Below are positions 8,281-13,441 of a DNA stretch of 13,441 nucleotides, one piece after another. The translations under genes were made by a program, and so were the position numbers. The stretch is from WLMZ01 sp043747765 (GTDB lineage: Bacteria > Actinomycetota > Acidimicrobiia > Acidimicrobiales > Ilumatobacteraceae). Under the pieces are notes generated by a model. It had not been told where the DNA came from and made no database searches. It saw only the letters and a program-made list of their open reading frames with translations. How positions within the stretch are numbered: position 1 is the first letter of the stretch; every line of letters begins with the position of its first letter. The stretch is from NCBI GenBank assembly GCA_043747765.1, contig JAYTOM010000229.1, forward strand, positions 1 to 13,441. The letters are read 5' to 3'.

Positions 8281-8805
8281 ATGAATACATCGGAGGTAGT
8301 CAAGGAGTTCAGGGGCCGGCACGGCCTCTCTCAGACGACCCTCAGCAGGCTGACGGGCATTCCGCAACCAGTGCTGTCGATGTACGAGCACGGCCGCCGC
8401 AGCCCGAGCATCGAGACGCTGGAACGCATCCTCTCGGTCGGCTCGGAGACGGTGGAGGTGGTGCCTAAGCCGTCCCGGCAAGATGACCGGTCGGTGTCCA
8501 AGACCATCGAGATCCACCGCTTCGTGCTGGAGAAGTTCCTCGACGATCCTGACCGTGTCCTGGAGTTCGGACGCGGTCGGTTGCAAGTTCTCGAACAGTC
8601 GCTGAGCAAGCGAAGCTCGACGTATATCGAGACGTGGCAGCGTCTGCTCGATGGACCTCGATCCGACATCGTCCGGTTGTTGCTGTCGACCGACGAGGAC
8701 GACGTCGAGCTGCTCAAGATGTCGCCGTTCACCACGCTGCTGAACGACAACGAGCGAGACGAAGTGACTCGTCGATCGAAGCTGCGGAGAGCCGGATCTC
8801 GATGA
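8281..8805 (+). CDS. XRE-family HTH regulator, likely antitoxin-type partner of the next gene
   Basis: This 174-residue DNA-binding protein has an N-terminal Cro/C1-type helix-turn-helix near residues 4-56. The key helices read GLSQTTLSRLTGIPQPVLSM (15-34), then YEHGRRSPSIETLERIL. The C-terminal part (about 80-165) is a helical region containing LEKFLDDPDRVLEFGR, WQRLLDGP and SPFTTLLNDNERDEV. I recognise that arrangement from actinobacterial XRE proteins encoded next to DUF6036 nucleotidyltransferases. The stop overlaps the next start (ATGA at 8802-8805), so the two are translationally coupled. The palindrome that overlaps its -10 box is the obvious autoregulatory site. The reading frame is intact. 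The role as antitoxin or repressor is inferred from this context. Confidence 0.85.
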   Translation: MNTSEVVKEFRGRHGLSQTTLSRLTGIPQPVLSMYEHGRRSPSIETLERILSVGSETVEVVPKPSRQDDRSVSKTIEIHRFVLEKFLDDPDRVLEFGRGRLQVLEQSLSKRSSTYIETWQRLLDGPRSDIVRLLLSTDEDDVELLKMSPFTTLLNDNERDEVTRRSKLRRAGSR

Positions 8806-9201
8806 ACAGGGAGGGACTGCATCGGATCATCCGCGCCGCCGCCGCGATGCTTGGCGAGGACACAGTGGTGATCATCGGCAGCCAGTCGATCCTCGCCTCG
8901 TTCCACGAGTTCATGCTTCCCAACGACGCAACGATGTCGGCCGAAGCAGACATCCTTGCCTTCGACGACAACGACGAAGCGAAGGCCGACAAGGTCGACG
9001 GTCTGCTCGGCGAAGCCAGCCACTTCTCCGACAAGTACGGCATCTACGCTGACGGCGTGTCGCCCTGGACGGCCAGCCTTCCAACTTGCTGGGACGAGCG
9101 CCTTGTTCGGATCGAGGACCCCGAGAGCGGCGCAGTGGGCCTGTGCCTGCATCCCGAGGACTTGTGCGTCGCGAAGGTCCTCGCGGGCCGCGCCAAGTCG
9201 C
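8802..9201 (+). pseudogene. DUF6036-type nucleotidyltransferase, C-terminally truncated at a junction
   Basis: The product begins MNREGLHRIIRAAAAMLGED. The nucleotidyltransferase-like core has VVIIGSQSILASF (Gly-Ser motif, about residues 22-34) and MSAEADIL with an acidic pair. YGIYADGVSPWTASLP, DERLVRIEDPESG and LHPEDLCVAKVLAGR follow, in the order seen in DUF6036 proteins. In that family the last motif is followed by an E-K-D...R helix and about 50-60 more residues. Here the similarity stops at about 9200, and the DNA continues in another frame as a relaxase fragment. The frame itself stays open to 9791 with no recognisable content. Such proteins are distant relatives of AbiEii/MNT toxins, and a role as toxin or effector with the XRE protein is inferred. 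The truncation probably makes it non-functional. Confidence 0.7.
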
Positions 9202-9624
9202 GACCTGGCCGAGCGGGCCACCGACGGAGCAACGATCGACGAGGTCGAGCGGGTCACTTCTCGGCTTCTCGACGACCCGGAAGCGGTCGACCTCGGCGTC
9301 GACACGAATGGCAGCGAGGACGTCGAACTGCGTTCCGGCCGACGGATCGGCACGGTCACTCGCCGCTACTCGACCCGCAAGCTCGTGGCGTTGGAACAAC
9401 GGATCATCGACCTCGCGCTTCGGCGCAGCACGACACCTCGCCCGCATCTCCTGCCCTCGGTCACGAAGCTCGTGCTCGCCGCCAAGCCCGGACCATCCAA
9501 CGAGCAGCGCGCCGCCGTGCACCGCCTCCTCACCGGCGAGCGGCTCGTCGACTCGCTCATCGCCGCAGCCGGCAGCGGCAAGACCTACAGCCTGAACCTC
9601 GCCCGCGAGATGTGGGAAGGCCCC
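9199..9624 (+). pseudogene. Internal fragment of a MobF-family (TrwC/TraA-like) conjugative relaxase-helicase
   Basis: From about 9199 the +1 frame reads RDLAERATDGATIDEVERVT, then RRYSTRKLVALEQRIIDLAL, then PSNEQRAAVHRLLTG and a Walker A motif AAGSGKTYS, whose GSGKT is at 9571-9585, followed by LNLAREMWEG. This order (a segment with T..L..LE..I, an E/N-QR.AV..L entry, then the P-loop) is the link between the relaxase and the first helicase motor of MobF relaxases, which nick oriT and pump DNA in conjugation. The N-terminal histidine-triad relaxase domain and everything after the P-loop are absent, so this is about 140 of an expected 1000 or more residues. It is joined directly to the truncated nucleotidyltransferase and is evidence that conjugative DNA once lay here. 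Confidence 0.6.
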
Positions 9625-9649
9625 GTCGCTCATCACCCAATGGCAAGAA

Positions 9650-9898
9650 CAGCCATAGCGCAATCGTCTGGGACTCGTTCGTCTCCCAGAACGCGGCGTG
9701 CTCACATTCACTCTCGTGCGTGAACGTGGCCGCGTTGACGGTAGCTATCAGCCGAATGCTCGCCGGATTGGTGGGGGCCACGACAGTTTGAGCGGTTGTC
9801 AAGGTGGACGACTCGACGATTGACGGCGACGACAACGACGTCGCTGTGGTGTTCTGACTGCACGCCGACATACCCAAACTGAGCATGACTGCTGCCAA
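9650..9898 (-). pseudogene. Lipoprotein remnant with damaged signal peptide
   Basis: On the minus strand a frame starting after a TAG at about 9900 reads (from TTG) MAAVMLSLGMSACSQNTTAT and then a Ser/Thr-rich stretch, IRLIATVNAATFTHESECEH and AAFWETNESQTIALW. This looks like the Cys-containing start of a lipoprotein plus a low-complexity linker. The signal peptide is too short and lacks the basic start. A possible beginning (MRAVWVGALWDLVG) lies in another frame at 9935, which suggests a frameshift. The gene runs into the relaxase fragment near 9650, so the C-terminus is lost. It lies downstream of, and on the same strand as, the next lipoprotein remnant. The function is unknown. Confidence 0.35.
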
Positions 9899-9974
9899 CT
9901 AGGTCCCACAAGGCACCCACCCAGACTGCCCGCACCGACGTGCTTTGGCAAGCACCGATCGGCAGTTCGGTTCG

Positions 9975-10572
9975 TTAGCGCGTTGGTTCCTTGATCGTGA
10001 TGATGACGCCGTCTGTGGACGTTGAGCTCAGGACGAACATGTTGTGTTCGCCCGCGGGCAACAAGGACATCGTGACAGCACTCCGAACTGATTCCGCACC
10101 ACCAGCTGGGACTCTCACCCCGTCCAGCGTCGCGATCACGACGTGCGGGTACACGTCCGTGATCACCAACACCGGAGTCTCCTGAAGGGAGTGGTCGGTC
10201 GGTTTGGGGACATTGACCGTCACGTGGACGATTCCGCCCGGGCACACTGCCGTTGGTGTCGCATCGATGGCGAATGTGAGCTCGGAGGTGCCCGGGACAC
10301 GAGTGTGAAAGGTCTACAAACCATCGACGGGAAGCGTCGTAGAGGTGGTCCGCGTGTCGAAGCCGTCATCGGTCGCGGCAACGACGACGGTGCGCTTGGT
10401 CGTCGGCGGAGGTGACCGCAGGTGAACTCGACGGAGCAGCGAGCAGGGTGGGGCTGGTCGTCTCCGTCGGCGCGAGGACCGCATCACGCTCGACCCTCGG
10501 TGCTGCACTTGAACATGAGGCACCGATGACCCCAAGGAGAATGAGCGGTACCAGGCGGGCGCGAGGCCTCAT
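9975..10572 (-). pseudogene. Putative lipoprotein, disrupted by a frameshift and an in-frame stop
   Basis: An ATG at 10572 begins MRPRARLVPLILLGVIGASC: a basic start, a hydrophobic core and a lipobox-like GASC, so export and lipidation are expected. A Pro/Ser/Thr-rich linker follows (RVERDAVLAPTETTSPTLLA). At about 10375-10430 the frame has to change to keep sensible sequence (PPTTKRTVVVAATDDGFDTR). That frame then meets a TAG at 10314-10316, beyond which it continues with ELTFAIDATPTAVCPGGIVH, an Ig-like beta-rich part, and ends ITIKEPTR at 9975. Fusing the segments gives a plausible lipoprotein of about 195 residues with a surface beta-sandwich. The family was not recognised. The broken frame could be real or an indel error. 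Confidence 0.5.
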
Positions 10573-10718
10573 GAGTCGTTGGACGACGCCAACTGTGCAT
10601 CGGATCCCGGAAGCGCACATTGTCCGCTCGTCTCTCAAGATGCAACCACGATCGTCGACACACAACGACGTACCGAACGGCAGATTGGCGCTCAGCCTTC
10701 TTCGGCGGGCCGGCGGAG

Positions 10719-11102
10719 TTACGTGTGCAGCCAGCTGGCGGTGGATGTTTCGTCCCACTCGCCTGATGCGACTGCGAGGACAGCGGTCTCGGCGTCGTCG
10801 ATCGTGGGTTTCGGGTCCCGTCGCCAGTTGTTGATGTCGACGAAGACACGGAACGACACCCAGGCGGCGCGCTTGTTGCCGTCCGGCAGGGGGTAATTTC
10901 GGGTGAGCCGTACGAGGAGCACGGCTGCTTTGTCGATGAAGTCGGGGTAGAAGTCGTCGTCGCCGAACCCGGCGGCCGGCGCGTGGAGTGGCGAGTCGGC
11001 GAGGTCGGCGTTGGTGATGTTGATCACCGTCTGGAGGTCGAGTCCGGTGACCGCTTGTGCGATCGCGAGGTGGTCGGCGAGGTACAGGTACTCGACGTTC
11101 AC
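10719..11102 (-). CDS. doc: Doc-like (Fic fold) toxin with catalytic His replaced by Tyr
   Basis: The 127-residue product matches Doc, the Phd-Doc toxin that phosphorylates elongation factor Tu and stops translation. LYLADHLAIAQAVTG is the N-terminal helix, and FGDDDFYPDFIDKAAVLLVR leads into the signature. At residues 69-78 the signature reads NYPLPDGNKR, where Doc has H-x-F/L-x-D-G-N-K-R. D74, N76, K77 and R78 are kept, but the catalytic His is Tyr (codon TAC at 10895-10893). The GTG start at 11102 overlaps the antitoxin stop (GTGA), the usual coupling of antitoxin then toxin, and the length equals Doc's usual size. The longer open frame up to 11444 is only the antitoxin DNA in the wrong frame. 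The fold call is firm. Activity as a toxin is doubtful because the His-to-Tyr change at this position is known to inactivate P1 Doc. Confidence 0.85.
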   Translation of the reverse strand: MNVEYLYLADHLAIAQAVTGLDLQTVINITNADLADSPLHAPAAGFGDDDFYPDFIDKAAVLLVRLTRNYPLPDGNKRAAWVSFRVFVDINNWRRDPKPTIDDAETAVLAVASGEWDETSTASWLHT

Positions 11103-11318
11103 TTGGCGAGGCGCTCGAGCAGCTCTCGATCCTCGTCGATGATCTGGTGCAAGCGGCGGCGGAACGCGGGGTCCTTCTGTCGACGCTCGACAGCTTCTCG
11201 TAGGGCGATCTTGACGGTCTCGTTGAGGCTCTGTCCCTCGGCGCGGGCGAGGGCTTCGGTGTCGGCTGCGAGGTCGTGGCCTCACTGCGTTCAACTTCTC
11301 CGAGGCTGCGGTGCGCAC
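11099..11318 (-). pseudogene. Ribbon-helix-helix antitoxin of the Doc toxin, frameshifted near its start
   Basis: The C-terminal part is clear in the frame ending at TGA 11099-11101: HDLAADTEALARAEGQSLNE, then TVKIALREAVERRQKDPAF and RRRLHQIIDEDRELLERLAK. This resembles CopG/RHH antitoxins that precede Doc genes, with a tail that would wrap the toxin. The start in this frame is missing because a TGA lies at 11282-11284. The expected first strand (SEKLNAVR, from a GTG at 11318) is in the neighbouring frame, so one extra base or two lost bases near 11279-11284 separate the two. As written the antitoxin has no DNA-binding strand in frame and would not autoregulate the operon. Confidence 0.65.
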
Positions 11319-11789
11319 ATCTTCACCCACAACATCGGACACGTGCACTCCGTTGCCGTTCCAGTCTTCTGTGCCGGCGTCGAACTGCGGTGCGTTCCCA
11401 CGGGACGGCTTCTGATTCACGACATTGCATGGGGCCTCAACCAAGGGTTCTTCAACGAGACAATGCTCCGAGAAGCCATGGAGGGCTTACGCGATGACCG
11501 AACTTCCATAGCTCAGGTGATCGCCGAGACAATCAACCGGCCGGTCAAACGAAACGAGTCGAGGCGATGATGTTGCGAAGCGTTCGACGTTTCACGCGGC
11601 AAAGGCGACCGAAATGGGCCTTGTCATGCACACCTCCCGGGAAGTCCTCGATCTCTCACAGCCAATCCGACAGAGAGGGCAGTTTCGCCTCTCATATTCG
11701 CAGCGATTCGGTCTCGCCAAGAGAACGATTGACCGACAGTTTGAGATAGAATCCACGACAGGATAGTACGCGCGCTGTAGTCTGTTGCG
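11319..11789. other. Region without a confirmed gene between the TA module and the transposase
   Basis: Nothing here could be assigned. The plus frame ending at 11570 has a helical, protein-like tail (GFFNETMLREAMEGLRDDRT, SIAQVIAETINRPV) that may be the C-terminus of a lost gene. A second plus frame, from an ATG at 11629 to the stop just before 11767, encodes about 45 residues (MHTSREVLDLSQPIRQRGQF and onward) with no recognised domain. The stretch looks visibly less GC-rich than its surroundings. The left end of the insertion sequence should lie here, but no terminal inverted repeat matching the right flank was found. A GAGAGG/CCTCTC hairpin lies at about 11674-11694. Confidence 0.35.
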
Positions 11790-13019
11790 GTGGAGGTGAC
11801 GGCTGAGGGACTCGCGCGATTCTTCGCAGTGGTGTTGCCGCACATGAATGAGTTGCAGCGGCGGGTGGCTGCGGGTGCGGCGTCAGAGATGTTGGGACAC
11901 GGCGGAAAGACTGCGGTCGCGACAGCGTCGGGCATGTCGCGGAACACGGTGATCAAGGCCGAGTCTGAAGTGGCCGCCGGGATTGAACCATCGGATCGTC
12001 TGCGGGCTGTTGGCGGCGGGGACAAGCCGTTGGTCGACAAGCAACCCGGTCTGCTCGCGGCGCTTGATGAGCTGGTCCACCCCGAGACGCGTGGAAACCC
12101 GATGTCGTTGTTGCGGTGGACATCGAAGTCGTCGACGCATCTGGCCGGCGAGTTGGTCGCCCGCGGGTATGACGTGTCATCGCGCACGGTGCTTCGGCTG
12201 TTGCATCAGCTCGGGTATTCGTTGCAGGCCAACGCGAAGGTCGCCGAGGGCCGTCAACACCCGCATCGTGATGCCCAGTGCCGCTATTTGAACGACATCG
12301 CCGCGAGCTTCATCGATGATGACCAGCCGGCGATCAGTGTCGACACGAAGAACAAGGAGTTGATCGGCGATTACGCCAACGGCGGCAACGAATGGCCCCC
12401 TGAGGGTGAACCGGAACGGGTCCAGGTCCACGACTTCGCCGACCGTTCCCTCGGCGAGTTCGCGAAGGCGATCCCGTACGGGATCTACGACGTTGCGAAC
12501 AACGAAGGCTGGGTCTCAGTCGGCGATGTCGCTGACACCGCCGAGTTCGCGGTCGAGTCGATCCGACGGTGGTGGAACCAGATGGGCCGCACCCGGTTCC
12601 CGAACGCGGACCGCCTGCTGATCACCGCCGACGCCGGCGGCTCGAACGGCTACCGGTTGCGCGCCTGGAAAGTGCACCTCGCCCGCCTCGCCACCGAGAC
12701 AGGACTGCGGATCACGGTCTGTCACTATCCGCCCGGCACCTCGAAATGGAACCGGATCGAGCACCGCATGTTCAGCTTCATCACGATGAACTGGCGCGGC
12801 CGCCCACTCACCAGCCTGCGCACCATCATCGAACTGATCTCCGCCACAACAACCAGCACCGGTCTCACCGTGCAAGCCGCCCACGACCCCGAGTGGTACG
12901 CCAAAGGCATCCGAATCACCGACACCGAACTCGCCGCGGTCCCACTCGCACCCCACGACTTCCACGGCGAATGGAACTACACCATCGTGCGTTCAATCAG
13001 ACATGGCGTGAGCCCATAG
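11790..13019 (+). mobile_element. ISAzo13-family DDE transposase (Rhodopirellula-type), complete CDS
   Basis: The 409-residue open frame starts at GTG 11790. An N-terminal helix-turn-helix region (about 25-62, with TAVATASGMSRNTVIKAESE) and a second one (about 105-145, with ELVARGYDVSSRTVLRLLHQ) precede the DDE catalytic domain. The catalytic acids are D185 (AISVDTKNKELIGDY), D281 (LLITADAGGSNGY) and E324 (SKWNRIEHRMFSF), and the linker HDFAD and the C-terminal HGEWNYTI are typical of the family. Nothing is broken, so it may be recently active, unlike its neighbours. A TGTAGT at 11776-11781 ends 8 nt before the GTG and may be a -10 box for a leaderless transcript, but no -35 is evident. The terminal inverted repeats and target duplication could not be located. 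The right end is probably before about 13178, where a truncated ArsR gene begins. Confidence 0.92.
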
Positions 13020-13177
13020 CCACCGGGTTGTCATGGGCGTCGTGTTGGGTCTTCGCCAGTTCGACCTCGACGACGTCCTCAACTGGCACCGACCCGCCTG
13101 GCAACGGGACGCACTGTGCAAGACCCCACCACGAGTACAGCGGCGGCGCTCACGCTGGCCGCCGAGACTAAGGGTAG
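13020..13177 (+). other. Right flank of the transposase, possible WhiB-like N-terminal remnant
   Basis: This stretch should contain the right end of the insertion sequence. An ATG at 13033 opens a frame reading MGVVLGLRQFDLDDVLNWHR and PAWQRDALCK before degenerating into Arg/Pro-rich sequence. The W...W-x-x-x-ALC-K pattern recalls the first Cys region of WhiB iron-sulphur regulators, but the three further Cys are absent. The call is weak, and the similarity may be chance. Confidence 0.2.
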
Positions 13178-13441
13178 CTCGACCTACAGGTTCTGCATCG
13201 TGCCGGCCTGATCGCGGAGCGCCGGGAGGGAACGCGTCGGCTGTACCTGCTGCAACGCGACGCTCTCGGTCCGGTGCGGGCCCTGCTGGAGGATCTGTGG
13301 CCCGACGCCTCGAACGTCTCAAGCACATCGTCGAAGAGGAGACCCCCCACCTGGTGGTGACCACGACCATCGAGGCCAGTCCGCAGGAGGTGTTTGCGTA
13401 CCTGGTGCAGCCCGACCTACTCGTTCGCTGGCTCGGCTCCT
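13178..13441 (+). pseudogene. ArsR-type regulator fused to SRPBCC domain; 5' truncated, frameshifted, runs off window
   Basis: From 13178 the frame reads LDLQVLHRAGLIAERREGTR and then RLYLLQRDALGPVRALLEDL. This is the recognition helix and wing of an ArsR winged helix, whose usual start (ISKHLQVL) is cut off behind a TAG at 13175. At about 13304-13306 the frame changes by one base: LWPD continues as RLERLKHIVEEETPHLVV and then TIEASPQEVFAYLVQPDLLV, the first strand and helix of an SRPBCC/AHSA1 domain, reaching the window end. Restoring a single C rejoins the two. ArsR-SRPBCC fusions are a known actinobacterial type that bind DNA and probably a hydrophobic ligand. The N-terminus was probably lost with the arrival of the insertion sequence. 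Confidence 0.65.

Noticed and set aside
8331..9359. 342-codon minus-strand open frame opposite the XRE/nucleotidyltransferase genes
   Set aside because: It is Arg/Ser-rich, has no domain, and is antisense to two recognisable proteins.
10719..11444. A 241-residue Doc protein from the full open frame
   Set aside because: The first 114 residues are the antitoxin region read in the wrong frame; the GTG at 11102 gives the normal Doc length and overlaps the antitoxin stop.
6975..13043. Shared 12-mer CATGGGCGTCGT at 6975 and 13032 as possible attL/attR
   Set aside because: A 12-base match is expected by chance several times in 13 kb of such DNA, and the surrounding bases do not agree.

Overview
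The window is high-GC DNA with actinobacterial character: GTG starts, a start codon sitting almost directly behind a -10 box, and a DUF2207-like and an ArsR-SRPBCC protein of types common in Actinomycetota. An Acidimicrobiia-like host is possible, but that is only an impression from protein style. No rRNA or tRNA gene was seen.

The left half (1-6748) looks like chromosomal backbone. On the minus strand lie a broken DUF2207-like membrane protein gene, a complete DEAD-box RNA helicase with a C-terminal DbpA-type RNA-binding domain, and the first 52 codons of a secreted protein that runs off the left edge. Divergent from these is a membrane-anchored GGDEF-EAL cyclic-di-GMP protein. It converges, with a 5-nt gap, on a stand-alone NuoF-type flavin/Fe-S NADH dehydrogenase subunit.

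The right half (about 6990-13441) is an accessory region that appears to be decaying. It opens with five GTTACTCCC repeats in front of a tyrosine recombinase that has lost an internal piece and its reading frame. Next is a small operon of an XRE-type regulator and a DUF6036-type nucleotidyltransferase, driven from a palindromic promoter. The nucleotidyltransferase is cut off and joined to an internal fragment of a MobF (TrwC/TraA-like) relaxase-helicase. Two degraded lipoprotein genes and a Doc/RHH toxin-antitoxin pair follow. The toxin has Tyr in place of the catalytic His, and the antitoxin is frameshifted. An intact ISAzo13-family transposase comes next, then a truncated, frameshifted ArsR-SRPBCC gene at the right edge. 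The integrase, relaxase fragment, TA pair and IS together read as the remains of an integrative mobilizable element.

The helicase, GGDEF-EAL, NuoF, XRE and transposase genes are intact over more than 6 kb, whereas several other genes carry single-base frameshifts. Genuine pseudogene decay and local sequencing or assembly indels are both possible explanations. The most interesting items are the palindrome-controlled XRE/nucleotidyltransferase module, the iteron-like repeats at the integrase, and the doubly disabled Doc module.
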